A stretch of 64,000 nucleotides of DNA from Sulfurovum sp. UBA4779 (GTDB lineage: Bacteria; Campylobacterota; Campylobacteria; Campylobacterales; Sulfurovaceae). The position numbers and the translations under genes are program-made. The DNA lies in assembly GCA_002403155.1 (NCBI GenBank), contig DHHF01000001.1, positions 266,037 through 330,036 on the forward strand. Reading direction: 5' to 3'. The notes below the pieces were generated by a model. It was not told the DNA's origin, did not search any database, and saw only the letters and a list, made by a program, of their open reading frames with translations. Below, in pieces: positions 1 to 9,776 of the stretch (position 1 is the first letter of the stretch; each line of letters starts with the position of its first letter).

Positions 1-780
1 GCCTCCTATACCGCCAAAAAGAAGTGCAACAGAAAAACTCGGCTTATCGCCTTGAGGCAAAAAGCCTACGGTATCTACGATATTTTTCCAGACATGCTTC
101 AGCCCCTTAAGCGTCAAATAAGTAATAAATGCCGCTGCCATCAAAGCAACCAAAACGGGAATGATTTTTTTTGCAGCGGTAAGCTTATCTTCTTGATAAA
201 GAATTTTTGATTTGATGATGTATAGAAATACTGCAGCGACAATACCTCCCATTAGAGGAGAAATAACCCACGATGCCACTATCTGGCCCAACTTTCCCCA
301 TGAAACTACAGACAAACCGCCAGCCGCGATACCGGCTCCCACCACGCCTCCGACGATCGAGTGCGTCGTTGAGACGGGGGCGCCCATCCATGTTGCGACA
401 TTAAGCCAAAGCGCGGCGGCCAGCAGCGCCGCACTCATTGCATAGACAAAAATATTCGAATTATCGCCAAACGCAGCAGGATCTATGATATCCTCTTTGA
501 TGGTGCCTACCACATCACCGCCCGCGATCAGCGCGCCGGCCGCTTCAAAAACAGAAGCAATCACAATCGCTGCCACGATACTCAGCGCCCCTGCCCCCAC
601 GGCAGGCCCTACGTTGTTTGCCACATCGTTTGCACCGATATTCATCGCCATATAAGCCCCGAAAACCGCCGCCAATACCAAAAATCCGCCATGAGGCATA
701 CTGCCCATTGCACGATAAACATAAAATGCCACCACTATGGCAAACCCTGCACCCAAACCAATCTTTAGCATGTGACTCAT
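1..780 (-). CDS. PiT-family inorganic phosphate permease (3' end beyond window)
   Basis: Inner-membrane ion-coupled uptake of inorganic phosphate. Translating back from an ATG at 780 gives a hydrophobic protein with both PiT signatures: GANDVANNVGPAVGAG near residue 42, and STTHSIVGGVVGAG near residue 118. These belong to the duplicated PF01384 halves, which carry the transport path. The start has an AGGGG ribosome site about 7 bases upstream. The reading frame is open to base 1, so only about 260 residues are visible and the C-terminal half is missing. The next gene upstream on the same strand is a porin, which fits phosphate passage across both membranes. Other frames over this region are shadows. 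Family assignment is firm; substrate specificity (phosphate rather than sulfate) is from the family. Confidence 0.9.
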   Translation of the reverse strand, partial: MSHMLKIGLGAGFAIVVAFYVYRAMGSMPHGGFLVLAAVFGAYMAMNIGANDVANNVGPAVGAGALSIVAAIVIASVFEAAGALIAGGDVVGTIKEDIIDPAAFGDNSNIFVYAMSAALLAAALWLNVATWMGAPVSTTHSIVGGVVGAGIAAGGLSVVSWGKLGQIVASWVISPLMGGIVAAVFLYIIKSKILYQEDKLTAAKKIIPVLVALMAAAFITYLTLKGLKHVWKNIVDTVGFLPQGDKPSFSVALLFGGIGG

Positions 781-898
781 GCATTTACCCCTGTTCCAAA
801 TCTATAAATCAGAGTATAACATCTCTTGGCGCATAAAACGATGAGCAAAAATAAAAAAGAGGAAAAATATCGATCTATCGTAAGTTAAAAGGAGCAAA

Positions 899-917
899 GA
901 GCACCCTGACGGTGCTC
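899..917 (-). terminator. Rho-independent terminator after porin gene
   Basis: A 7-bp stem (GAGCACC/GGTGCTC) with a 5-base loop is followed, on the minus strand, by a T-rich run (TTTGCTCCTTTT). It lies about 34 bases after the porin stop codon and would separate the porin from the phosphate permease. Confidence 0.75.
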
Positions 918-950
918 ATATTGTGTATGCAAGGAGTTACAAATAAAATC

Positions 951-2111
951 TTACCAGTTTACTTCTGCCGTCAGCATAACCGCATCGGTTTCATCTGTGC
1001 CGTCAATCTCTTCATTGAGGTAGTTGGCGATAAACTCTACATATTTGCTGTACTGGTACGTAAGGCCTGCAATCGTTCGTTTCCGCTCTTCGCCGCTGTC
1101 CAGGTCCCAGCTGTCGTATCTTCCGATGATGCCGTAATCTTTCATGTCTTCTGAAAGCGTCGCCAGCCTAAACTCGCCGTTTACCGACCATCCGTCACCC
1201 ATATAGTCGATAAAGGCATCTTCTGTGTTGACATACTGTGCCGCAAGCAAGAACTCCGGCTGGTTGTACACCGCATGCACCCCGTACCAGTTTAAGTCTA
1301 CATTGTGGTGTTTGTTGCTCATATCATTCCACTGCCCGAAAAACGATACGTCCGCATAAGTCATATTGTCTTTTCTTTTTTCTTTGCCGGTACCTAAAAG
1401 GTGGCCGGTGAGTCTCCACTCGGCACTGAGCCCTTCGCCGTCTTCAAATCCGTGATACCCCTCGCCGTTAAAGAGCCCAAGCTCAGATGAGAAATGAGGT
1501 GTTTTTGTCTTGAAGTTTACACCGAGGTCTGCAGAGTTTGTCAAATGTGCCCCTGCGTCTGCTTCAACCAAAACTTTGGAGATCGAACGATAGTTCCATC
1601 CGCCATGCTCCTCATAATCGATCCACGGCCTGTGAGACTGTCCGATCTCTACGCCCGTATAAGGCAGTACATTGTCAAGATAGAGGTAGGCATACTTCAG
1701 CCTGACTTCCCAGCTGTCATCGTCTTTTGCATCTTTTTCGCCTGTATTTTGGAATGTATCAAGCGTGATCCTGAAGTAGTTCTTCGGATTGTCCTCAAAA
1801 AATCCTTGCGCCTGAAGGTAGTTTCTTCTTGTCTCAAATCTATTCCCTTCGTCTTCAGTTCCATCATTGCTGACAAATCCAAGATAGTGCTTGCCGCTGA
1901 GCTCTATCACCGGCGATTTGGAGGTAAGCTGTGACGCATTTTCGATTGTTTTAGTATCGACAGCCTCAGCCTGCTTTGCTTCCAGCTGGGCAATTTTTTC
2001 AGCCATGGCTGCCATTTGCGCTTTCAGCTCGTTAAGCTCAGAGCTTGTGCTTGCAGTCGCTGCGGTTGCCATCATAGACATCGCAACCGCAGAAAGTACG
2101 ATTTTTTTCAT
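951..2111 (-). CDS. Outer-membrane porin, OprO/OprP-like
   Basis: The 386-residue protein starts with a signal peptide (MKKIVLSAVAMSMMATAATAS). A short coiled-coil stretch follows at about residues 25-60 (LNELKAQMAAMAEKIAQLEAK), as in trimeric porins, then a beta-rich region with alternating aromatic and polar residues. It ends in an aromatic residue (EVNW), typical of Bam-assembled barrels. The overall pattern fits phosphate-selective porin O/P-like proteins. It sits next to a PiT phosphate permease, has a PhoB-box-like site upstream and is followed by a terminator, so it is probably monocistronic. Phosphate selectivity is an inference from context; it could be a general porin. Confidence 0.8.
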   Translation of the reverse strand: MKKIVLSAVAMSMMATAATASTSSELNELKAQMAAMAEKIAQLEAKQAEAVDTKTIENASQLTSKSPVIELSGKHYLGFVSNDGTEDEGNRFETRRNYLQAQGFFEDNPKNYFRITLDTFQNTGEKDAKDDDSWEVRLKYAYLYLDNVLPYTGVEIGQSHRPWIDYEEHGGWNYRSISKVLVEADAGAHLTNSADLGVNFKTKTPHFSSELGLFNGEGYHGFEDGEGLSAEWRLTGHLLGTGKEKRKDNMTYADVSFFGQWNDMSNKHHNVDLNWYGVHAVYNQPEFLLAAQYVNTEDAFIDYMGDGWSVNGEFRLATLSEDMKDYGIIGRYDSWDLDSGEERKRTIAGLTYQYSKYVEFIANYLNEEIDGTDETDAVMLTAEVNW

Positions 2112-2156
2112 TATCTCTTTTCCTTCTTTTGTTTGTCTGAAAGTTTAAAATAAAAA

Positions 2157-2174
2157 AGTTACAAAACGGTAACA
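2157..2174 (-). promoter_or_regulatory. PhoB-box-like direct repeat upstream of porin
   Basis: On the minus strand the sequence reads TGTTACC, a 4-base spacer GTTT, then TGTAACT. This 7-4-7 direct repeat with an 11-base period is the layout of PhoB operators. It ends about 46 bases before the porin ATG. Similar sites occur at 10589-10606 and 13893-13910. Regulator identity is inferred from spacing and neighbouring genes. Confidence 0.5.
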
Positions 2175-2272
2175 ATCAAATAAAAATTCAGAATTTTTTA
2201 TATACCAATCAATATGTCCGCTTATTTATATCGCTCTGCCCATTATATTCAAAATTTGATTGAAACCGTATA

Positions 2273-5200
2273 TTAAAATTTATACGATGCGCTGAAGCTG
2301 AATGTTCTGCCTGTCTTATATCTATTTGTTGCATGATCTTCATCCTGCTGATACCAAACGGTTTCGCCGTCAAGCAAATTGCCGAACTTCATCTTGAGAT
2401 TAAACCCGTTATCAAAATTTTCAATCCATACCAAATCAAAAATGGCAGCAGGATTCTCCATATAGTCAGGGTATACCACTTCTCCTCCATCTTCCTTCAT
2501 TCCCAATTTCCGAATTCTTTCACCCATTTTGTTGTATGCCAGCGTTATACTTCTTTCGCTTGTTTCGTAGGATAGCCCAAGGTTGACTACCATCTGGGAG
2601 AGACCTTGCAGCTGTCTATGATTCGATGTTAAGAACTCTTCTTGCGCCCGGCCTATGGTCACATCAGAATCTGTATAGGTAAAGTTTCCTGACAGGTAAA
2701 AATCATTCATCTGTTCACTGATAAAATCAAGTCTTTTCCTTCCGTCAAACTCAATTCCATACATTGTCGCATTTTTGGAATTCATAAATGAGTATATCGG
2801 CAATGACGAGGAAGGCACCATTGTATCCTCGATTGGCTGATCAAGTTTTTTGTAAAACAGACCGACTTTGATATTTTCTGTTGACGAGAAATAATGACTG
2901 TATTTGATATCATAGCTCTCTATCATCGTATAGTTCAAATCAGGGTTTCCCTTGATGTCGGCAATTTCATAAGGATGCGAATACGTACCGCTTGATGCTT
3001 CACGCAAATCCGGAAGAATATAGGTTTTTGCATATGCCGCATCTATCGTATTATTTTCATCAAATATGTATTTAAAAGATGCACTTGGGAAGAGTTGGTT
3101 TTCCAACTCAAGAACGCGATCATATTTCGGATAGGTATTATTTTTGCTTGGGTCATACTCTTCCCCGGGATGTTCCCTGCGCGAATATAAATAATAAGAA
3201 GTTGTTGTTTGTTCAACATTGACTTCTCGCAACCCCAATAATACTTCCAAAGACTCAATCGGTTTTAAAAAAATACTTTGATACCAGTCTGACTCATCGA
3301 CATTCGCATCAAAATAGTTCTTAGCCTGCGTATTGTTTTCCAAGGTAAAACGTCGATCATCAAACCAGATATCCGGACGGACATACTCATCATAGATCGT
3401 ATCAATCGGATCAGTAAACTCTGTTTCATCCCCATTGATTTTGATGCCATATGAGTCAAGCTGTGATTTTCTTTTTTTGATACTTCCGGCATAACCGATA
3501 TCAAAATAATCCTCTTCGCTAAAAATGTTTATAAAAAATTTATTTTTAAGGTAGAATGCATCTACATCATCATTTGAAGCGAGTCTTTTGGCAAACTGGT
3601 TTGATGTCTTCTGCAGGTATGCAGGCTCGCCGCTATCCATACCGTCGTCATCTACATAGATGTATCTAAAGTTATTTGGCTGGCTCAATTGGGCAGATGC
3701 CTTTTCATATCCAAAACCGAACTCACTTTTTGTATCAAAAATTTCATATTTAAGGTCTCCGTTGATCTGGTCTGCAAGCAAGGTTCTCTCTTCCCATTCC
3801 AAATCATGATAATTAAAGATCTCATTGGGGTTTGAACCGAATTCTCCTACGGACAATTTGGTTCCTTTCAGTCCGTTATGGGTATAAAGTTTGGTATATT
3901 TGACATTCAAAACATCTGCAAAACTATACCCGATATTAAATATTCCGGCCTGAGAATAGTCCGAGAGAGATCTTAGCGCAAATCCTGTACTGCTCGGGTT
4001 GTCGTACATGGCACCATTTGCTTGGTCATATTCATATTTTGCGATTGTTTCTTCACGATACTGATGTTCCTGAGAATATTCATAGTTTCCAAAAACAGTA
4101 ATTTTGTTCTCGTCATCTATATCATAATGTTTGGAAAGTTCGATCCCTGCACTGCCGCCAAGAGGAAGCGGATTGTATTCAATGTTATATTTTCTGTCGC
4201 CTACATAGTTCTGTATAAACTCGGAAAGCTCTTCTTTCAAATAATATCTTGTTGAAAAAGAAATGGGACTCTCGCCGACAACAACGCGTGTTTCATCCAG
4301 TATGCTTTGGTCAATATCCCTATACCCGTCATCAAAGCCGGTCCAATCGGTACTGCTTCCTTGATAGTCTACGACATTTTTCCCCGTATTGCTGTTACCC
4401 TTTAAACCCAAGGTGACTTTGACATAATCATCGTTTGCATTGTCTTTTGTCCTGATATCCACATATCCCCCTCCAAAACTTGCCGGGATATCTGCCGTCG
4501 CGCTTTTTTGCACTTTCATAGAACCGATAACACCGGAAGGGAAAATATCCAAAGGCACCACTCTTTTGGTCGGATCCGGAGACGGCAGAGGCATGGAGTT
4601 CATCTCAACGTTGGAGTATCTATCTCCAAGTCCTCTGACATAGATACTTTTCCCGCCAACCAATGTAACGCCCGTCACTCTTTTAAGCGCACTTGCCGCA
4701 TCACTGTCACCTTTTTTGGACATCTCTTCAGAGCCGAGTATATTGGTAACCGCGCTGCTCTTTTTCTCTTCTTGCATGATATCGGCAATGCTTCCTTCTA
4801 CTTTGGGGGCAAGTACGACAAACTCTTCCAATTCCATACTGGCCGGGGTCAACTTGACCGTTCTGGATGTTTTGCCGTCTTTTTTGACTACTATTCTCCC
4901 TATCGTAGCCGCACTGTATGCCGAGTGTACGACTGAAATACTTAATGCTTTTCCGGATGGCACGGTTGCGGTAAAATGCCCGCTCTCATCGGTTCGTACA
5001 TCAACATCGGTACCTCTTGCAAATACCCTTGCGCCGCCTATTGGCATATTGCCTTCTGAAGACATTACCCTGCCGCTTAAAATTCCGGTTCCTGTCGCTT
5101 TTCCTTCCTCTTTATCCTTAATCACGGAAACAGCTACAGGCGTATCAATATCGATACTGTTGCCATCTATTTTGGATAACGTCGCGATCACTTCGGTATC

Positions 5201-5485
5201 TCTATCTTCTTTGACCAAAACCGGTTTTTTGAAATACCCAAGATTTTCACCCAAAAGGGTTTTACCAAAAATTTCCACCTGATGCTTCCCGGCTGACAGC
5301 GTTACTTTCACTGCTCCGTCTGCATCTGTTTTATATACACTGCCGCCATCTATCTTCACTTCATTGGAGACAAGCGGTTTCCCGTTGCTAAAGAGCAATA
5401 CAGAAAGCGTACCCTCTTTTGATTCACTGGCGAAAATAATGCCTGGCAAGATCATTGCAAGCAAAAAACGTACTGCTTTTTTCAT
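2273..5485 (-). CDS. TonB-dependent outer-membrane receptor with N-terminal carboxypeptidase-regulatory-like domains
   Basis: Energised outer-membrane transporter of 1070 residues. After a signal peptide come two beta-sandwich extensions: residues about 22-110, and about 135-215 (LSGRVMSSEGNMPIGGARV, then DESGHFTATVPSG, the CarboxypepD_reg pattern). A plug domain follows at about 220-350, with VTNILGSEEMSKKG, IYVRGLGDRYSNV and ADIPASFGGGYVDIRTK. The rest is a beta barrel ending FSFSASYKF with the expected terminal Phe. It is the last gene of the DUF3450-ttpC-exbB-exbD-tonB-TPR operon and follows the TPR gene directly. No substrate can be read from the sequence; the PhoB-like site ahead of the operon suggests a phosphorus-containing ligand. 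This is inference. Confidence 0.9.
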   Translation of the reverse strand: MKKAVRFLLAMILPGIIFASESKEGTLSVLLFSNGKPLVSNEVKIDGGSVYKTDADGAVKVTLSAGKHQVEIFGKTLLGENLGYFKKPVLVKEDRDTEVIATLSKIDGNSIDIDTPVAVSVIKDKEEGKATGTGILSGRVMSSEGNMPIGGARVFARGTDVDVRTDESGHFTATVPSGKALSISVVHSAYSAATIGRIVVKKDGKTSRTVKLTPASMELEEFVVLAPKVEGSIADIMQEEKKSSAVTNILGSEEMSKKGDSDAASALKRVTGVTLVGGKSIYVRGLGDRYSNVEMNSMPLPSPDPTKRVVPLDIFPSGVIGSMKVQKSATADIPASFGGGYVDIRTKDNANDDYVKVTLGLKGNSNTGKNVVDYQGSSTDWTGFDDGYRDIDQSILDETRVVVGESPISFSTRYYLKEELSEFIQNYVGDRKYNIEYNPLPLGGSAGIELSKHYDIDDENKITVFGNYEYSQEHQYREETIAKYEYDQANGAMYDNPSSTGFALRSLSDYSQAGIFNIGYSFADVLNVKYTKLYTHNGLKGTKLSVGEFGSNPNEIFNYHDLEWEERTLLADQINGDLKYEIFDTKSEFGFGYEKASAQLSQPNNFRYIYVDDDGMDSGEPAYLQKTSNQFAKRLASNDDVDAFYLKNKFFINIFSEEDYFDIGYAGSIKKRKSQLDSYGIKINGDETEFTDPIDTIYDEYVRPDIWFDDRRFTLENNTQAKNYFDANVDESDWYQSIFLKPIESLEVLLGLREVNVEQTTTSYYLYSRREHPGEEYDPSKNNTYPKYDRVLELENQLFPSASFKYIFDENNTIDAAYAKTYILPDLREASSGTYSHPYEIADIKGNPDLNYTMIESYDIKYSHYFSSTENIKVGLFYKKLDQPIEDTMVPSSSLPIYSFMNSKNATMYGIEFDGRKRLDFISEQMNDFYLSGNFTYTDSDVTIGRAQEEFLTSNHRQLQGLSQMVVNLGLSYETSERSITLAYNKMGERIRKLGMKEDGGEVVYPDYMENPAAIFDLVWIENFDNGFNLKMKFGNLLDGETVWYQQDEDHATNRYKTGRTFSFSASYKF

Positions 5486-6769
5486 CTAGATACACTCCAG
5501 GCTGTTGCTTCTGCATTTTTCTATATTTTTACGTATCACGGTTGCTTTGGAGAAAAGTTCATCATCTTGAATTTTCTTTAAATGTGCTTCTGCACTCTCA
5601 TAATCTTTGGCCATATAATAAGAATAAGCCAGCGCATAACGAATATTGTCATCATTAAGCAATCCGTAACGATCCAATGCATCCCTAAGTCCGATAATCA
5701 TCTCAAACTCGCCCCTGCTTACATAGATGGCTACTTTTTGTTTCGTTTTCTCGATCTTGTCTGTCATTTTTGAATTCAAATAAAGTGCATGTGCAAGCAA
5801 ACCGTTCCTTCTATACATTTCGGCAGCTTCTTTTGTATATTTTGGATCGCAATACGATCCTTTTTCAAATAAATCCGCAGTCGTATAGGGCATATCATTT
5901 TGATTGTAATAGTGCCCCAATAGGATATATACGTTTGCTGATGAGGGGAATTTCAGCTTTGCCTCTTCCAAAATCTTGATCGCTTCCTTGGATTCTCCGC
6001 CGCCGGCGAGCATTTGTGCCAGGATAATGTATTCCTCAGCTTTTGCGGGAATTTTTTTCATATAGGCTTTTGCTGCCTTGATTGCTGCTTGGTACAGCTT
6101 TAACTCGCCAAAATAATAAAATTTTTGTTTCAATAAAGTAACGTCATCGGGAAAAAGCAGCGTACCGCGGTTCAAAGCTTCTAGCGCTGACCCCTTTTGA
6201 TCTGCCTTCCAGTAACATTCTGCCCTCAGTGTAAAAAGCGAAGCATTTCCCTGCCCTTTATCTCCCGCAGCATCAAGTGCTTGGACGGCATTGATATATT
6301 GCCCGGCTTTATAATAGACTTGGGACAGATAGATATGGATCTCCTCGATTTGGTCTTTTCTTAGTTTTTCCGGGTCAAAAATAGGCTTTTTTATCACCGG
6401 TTTATCTGCTTTTTTGTCCTTCGAAAAAACTGAAAAAAGAACCTCTTTTTTAGGTTTGTCTTCAGACGGAGGAGTATAGACTTTCTTTTGAAGGGCCTTG
6501 ATTGCCTCTAAAAATTCATGAATGGATTCCTGATATTTTTCCTCTTTGAGAAAAATCAAACCCCTCATTGCATAATATTTGTTCCATTCTATATCCATAT
6601 GAGAGTCCTTGGCCTGCATAAGTTCTTCAAGCGCTTTGTCATATTTGCCGTCATAGTACATCATGGCAGCTATTTCCATATGGTTGACCGTTTGTTCTTC
6701 AGGTTCTTTCGCCTCAAGCGAATAGATTAAAAATAGAACAAGCGACCATATTGATAGTGTTTTTAACAT
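5486..6769 (-). CDS. Periplasmic TPR-repeat protein of TonB operon
   Basis: A 427-residue protein with a signal peptide (MLKTLSIWSLVLFLIYSLEAKE) followed by many helical TPR-like units across the whole length, for example MMYYDGKYDKALEELMQAK and AQMLAGGGESKEAIKILEEA. Positions about 115-135 are Lys-rich. Proteins like this close TtpC-type TonB operons in other proteobacteria, where a TPR protein is often found after tonB. It sits 9 bases after tonB and directly before the receptor gene. A scaffold or coupling role in the periplasm is inferred; no catalytic motif is visible. Confidence 0.8.
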   Translation of the reverse strand: MLKTLSIWSLVLFLIYSLEAKEPEEQTVNHMEIAAMMYYDGKYDKALEELMQAKDSHMDIEWNKYYAMRGLIFLKEEKYQESIHEFLEAIKALQKKVYTPPSEDKPKKEVLFSVFSKDKKADKPVIKKPIFDPEKLRKDQIEEIHIYLSQVYYKAGQYINAVQALDAAGDKGQGNASLFTLRAECYWKADQKGSALEALNRGTLLFPDDVTLLKQKFYYFGELKLYQAAIKAAKAYMKKIPAKAEEYIILAQMLAGGGESKEAIKILEEAKLKFPSSANVYILLGHYYNQNDMPYTTADLFEKGSYCDPKYTKEAAEMYRRNGLLAHALYLNSKMTDKIEKTKQKVAIYVSRGEFEMIIGLRDALDRYGLLNDDNIRYALAYSYYMAKDYESAEAHLKKIQDDELFSKATVIRKNIEKCRSNSLECI

Positions 6770-6778
6770 CTTTTCACC

Positions 6779-7417
6779 TTAATTAAAATCGAAGCGAACT
6801 TTCTGTTTCGCCCATACTTTGACCGGATTGCCTTTATATTTGGCCGGGGCAAAACGCCAGCTTCTCACCCCGCGAAGTGCTGCATCGTCAAATACCCCTG
6901 CCGGTGAAGAAGCGATCACTTTTGCTATCTCTACGCTCCCATCTTTCCCGATCAGTAGATTGACTATCACGTATCCCTTAATGCGCTTTTTTGCTGCTTC
7001 TTGGGGATATTCAAGCGGTCCGCGTGAAACAACCCTGGGTTTTGTATCGACAGTTCCTTCGCTCATAGCCGCATCTGATGCCACATCGCCTAATATATTC
7101 TTGCCGTCTTCCATGATATCTGATGAGGCAAATTCCGGTATGTTCATTTCGATGCCTCCCAGCATAGCGCCCAGATCCGGAAGCGGTGCTTTTGGCTGCG
7201 TTTTTGGCTGCGATTTGGGTTTAGGTTTGGGTTTCTCCACTTTTTGAGGCTGTTTGGCAACCTTTACGTAACGCATAGGTTCTTTTACTTTTTTCTCTTT
7301 TTTCTCAACTTTTGCATTAAAAGAGACAACCAGTACCACCATGAGGGCCATTCCGGCCAACATCGTCAGGAATGCATAGTTTTTTGCTCTGCGTTTTACA
7401 AACTTTTCACGACTCAT
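6779..7417 (-). CDS. tonB: TonB energy-transducing protein
   Basis: The 212-residue protein has one N-terminal membrane segment (AFLTMLAGMALMVVLVVSF), then a Lys-Pro-rich periplasm-spanning linker (KPKPKPKSQPKTQPK) and a TonB C-terminal domain. The latter holds the YP motif (PLEYPQEAAKKRIKGYVIV) and the conserved end AALRGVRSWRFAPAKYKG. It transfers proton-motive-force energy from ExbB/ExbD to the receptor encoded two genes downstream. Only 7 bases separate it from exbD, so it is part of the same transcript. Confidence 0.92.
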   Translation of the reverse strand: MSREKFVKRRAKNYAFLTMLAGMALMVVLVVSFNAKVEKKEKKVKEPMRYVKVAKQPQKVEKPKPKPKSQPKTQPKAPLPDLGAMLGGIEMNIPEFASSDIMEDGKNILGDVASDAAMSEGTVDTKPRVVSRGPLEYPQEAAKKRIKGYVIVNLLIGKDGSVEIAKVIASSPAGVFDDAALRGVRSWRFAPAKYKGNPVKVWAKQKVRFDFN

Positions 7418-7424
7418 GATAGGG

Positions 7425-7829
7425 TTATCCCATCTCTTTGGAGGTAGAAACTGCTACATCTTTTGCACCTGACATACGACATTCGTCTACAACATCAATA
7501 AGCGTTTCAACGGGAATAGTCTCATCGGTTATCACTAACACAGATTTATCGGTAGACGTACGGAGCAAATCTCTGATTTTACTCTGGATCGCCCACAGCT
7601 GTACAGGCTGATTGTCTATATAGACTTGGCTCGCATTGTCAATATAAACACGTATCACTTTTGAGTCAGCCTTGCTTGCACTTGTTGCAGAGGGGCGGTT
7701 GATGTCGAGTTTCATGTCCTTTACGAATGTCGTCGTTACCATAAAAAAGATCAACAGGATAAATACCATGTCGATCAGAGGGGATACGTCAACATTGTCC
7801 ACTTCTTGTTTTTTTGGTCTTATTCTCAT
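7425..7829 (-). CDS. exbD: ExbD/TolR-family biopolymer transport protein
   Basis: 134 residues with a cytoplasmic N-terminus, a single membrane helix (VSPLIDMVFILLIFFMVTTTF) holding the conserved Asp of the proton path, and a periplasmic domain with the IPVETLIDVVDECRMSGAKDVAVST end typical of the family. It overlaps exbB by 4 bases (ATGA), so translation is coupled. It works with ExbB as the proton-driven motor for TonB. Confidence 0.92.
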   Translation of the reverse strand: MRIRPKKQEVDNVDVSPLIDMVFILLIFFMVTTTFVKDMKLDINRPSATSASKADSKVIRVYIDNASQVYIDNQPVQLWAIQSKIRDLLRTSTDKSVLVITDETIPVETLIDVVDECRMSGAKDVAVSTSKEMG

Positions 7830-8440
7830 TGCGCATCCTTCGTAGCGATAATATCTGTAATCTGTTCAAATTCAAGTTCAAAACGCTCAGCTTTACGATC
7901 GAAGGCGCGTCCGACGATAAGGCCGGGTACTGCTACAACCAGCCCCAATTCTGTAGTAAAGAGCGCTTTTGAAATACCTCCCGATATGCTTGTCCCCTGT
8001 GAAAACATCGAACTGTTTTGAAGCGCATCGAACGTCTCTATCATCCCTATAACAGTTCCGAGAAGTCCGACCAGTGGCGCGAGTACGACGATCGTCTTGG
8101 TTAAAATTCTGTAGGTATTCACTTCAGAATAGTATGGGAGCAAAGCGCCCTCGATATGTTTTCGTATATCTGCGCCGATAGCTTTTGCCTCGTTGGCAGC
8201 ACTCAAGGCATCAGCAACAGCATAATCGAGCACACCGCGCATAGATTGTTTTTCGCCTTTGGATAAATGCTTGTCTATCAACCGGCGGACATTTCCTTGT
8301 GTTCCTCTCTGAAGCAGCAAATACCGGTATCCAAGCCCATACCAAAGAAACAGGTTCAGCACAAAAAGTACCCACATTACTGATCCTCCGGCATTCATAA
8401 GCTCAACAAATCTGCTGATAAATTCAAGTGGGGAGAGCAT
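7826..8440 (-). CDS. exbB: ExbB/TolQ-family proton channel protein
   Basis: About 204 residues. The MotA/TolQ/ExbB domain is clear from VLAPLVGLLGTVIGMIETFDAL and ISGGISKALFTTELGLVVAVPG. Three membrane helices are visible, starting with VMWVLFVLNLFLWYGLGY. I place the start at the ATG at 8440 (MLSPLEF), because it has an AGGGA site 6 bases upstream and follows the ttpC stop (TGATATG). An ATG at 8461 is in frame but lacks a ribosome site and overlaps ttpC by 20 bases. It forms the motor with ExbD. Confidence 0.9.
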   Translation of the reverse strand: MLSPLEFISRFVELMNAGGSVMWVLFVLNLFLWYGLGYRYLLLQRGTQGNVRRLIDKHLSKGEKQSMRGVLDYAVADALSAANEAKAIGADIRKHIEGALLPYYSEVNTYRILTKTIVVLAPLVGLLGTVIGMIETFDALQNSSMFSQGTSISGGISKALFTTELGLVVAVPGLIVGRAFDRKAERFELEFEQITDIIATKDAQ

Positions 8441-8441
8441 A

Positions 8442-9776
8442 TCAATCCCTGTATTTCTCATAAAGGTTTACAATATGCAGGGCGTTTTGCTCCATTGAAT
8501 CTTTGATATTCTGCGCCCATCCTGAGAGCAAGTTTCCAAGCAAAAGCAGCGGGATTGCTACGATCAGGCCCTGCATAGTCGTCACCAATGCAGCGGAAAT
8601 TCCTCCCGAAAGAAGTTTTGGATCACCCGTACCAAACTCCGTAATGACATCAAATGTTTCGATCATACCGGTCACTGTGCCAAGCAGACCCAACAACGGT
8701 GCAACGGCTGCAATCACCAGCACAAAACTTCCGAACTTGTCAATTTGGCTGCTTTCATTAAGGATATTTTCCATAATGACATCTTCGATATGTTCTCTGT
8801 CTTTATCGATATTTCTCAACGCTGACTTGATCACCCTTGCAGTTGAGCCTTCATACTTTTTGATCGCCTCAAGTGCTTCATGTATTTTCCTGCTTTGAAC
8901 CTTTTCAACGACGATCGACGTAATTTCATTAACATTGGAACTTGCCTGGATCAGATTAATCGTCCTTAATCCCAAAAGCATCAACCCGAAAAGACCAAGA
9001 CCAAAAGTGATATACCCGATCATCCCTCCGTCCGCAAGTGTATCTTCTATAGTTTTTTCTTTGACATAATCCACCTCTTTATCAAGGTTTTCATATACAA
9101 AGATATCGATATTGCCCGTCTTTTCCTTAGCAAACATTGCTTTTGCATCATCAGACGATCCTGCTGCATTCCACAGCTTGTAAGCGCTGCCTCCTGCCGG
9201 GGCCAGCGCACCTGCGGCCATTTTTGAGATACCGTAGGCAGCGACATTCCCAACTTTAACGATATCTCCTTTTACCTTTTTCCCATCCGGAAGGTAAAAT
9301 TCGCCTTTTTCATTTCTCAGAGAAGAGAGTTCGCCATAAAGCTTTATCGATAAGGAAAATGCCCGCTGAATTTTTTGGAGATCAGTCGTTTTATTGTTAT
9401 CGGCAAGTACAATGCCGTAAGGTTCAAGCGTCATATGTGCCTGGTTTACTACGTTGCCTGCAAACCCACCGTTTTCCTCCCTTTCTGAAAGCTCTTTATT
9501 GAGTTTTTCAAGTTTTTCACTGCTGACTTTTGATGCTTCGGATATCTCCAATAATTTTTTTTGAAGCTCTTCAATCTTCTGGGTTGATGCATTCAGGTCC
9601 CTTTCTTGTTGTACCTTGTCTGATATCAATCTTTTTTCCAATTCTTCCTTCTGTGCTTTTAAATAGGCATACTCTTTTTGGTATGCTCTTTCAAGTTCAT
9701 TTGAATATGCGGCAGTTGATACCATCAGCAATGCTGCCATCATATAAAATAATTTAGTCATGGATGATGCTTTCAT
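8442..9776 (-). CDS. TtpC-like MotA/TolQ/ExbB protein with long periplasmic N-terminus
   Basis: 444 residues: signal peptide, coiled-coil region at about 25-105 (KEELEKRLISDKVQQERDLN), an extended periplasmic part, then a C-terminal MotA/TolQ/ExbB domain with three helices (IGYITFGLGLFGLMLLGL; FVLVIAAVAPLLGLLGTVTG; ISAALVTTMQGLIVAIPLLL). This is the architecture of Vibrio TtpC, the fourth component of TonB2 systems, which is thought to help TonB reach across the periplasm. It overlaps the DUF3450 gene by 4 bases. It should be distinguished from the ordinary ExbB encoded just after it. Confidence 0.85.
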   Translation of the reverse strand: MKASSMTKLFYMMAALLMVSTAAYSNELERAYQKEYAYLKAQKEELEKRLISDKVQQERDLNASTQKIEELQKKLLEISEASKVSSEKLEKLNKELSEREENGGFAGNVVNQAHMTLEPYGIVLADNNKTTDLQKIQRAFSLSIKLYGELSSLRNEKGEFYLPDGKKVKGDIVKVGNVAAYGISKMAAGALAPAGGSAYKLWNAAGSSDDAKAMFAKEKTGNIDIFVYENLDKEVDYVKEKTIEDTLADGGMIGYITFGLGLFGLMLLGLRTINLIQASSNVNEITSIVVEKVQSRKIHEALEAIKKYEGSTARVIKSALRNIDKDREHIEDVIMENILNESSQIDKFGSFVLVIAAVAPLLGLLGTVTGMIETFDVITEFGTGDPKLLSGGISAALVTTMQGLIVAIPLLLLGNLLSGWAQNIKDSMEQNALHIVNLYEKYRD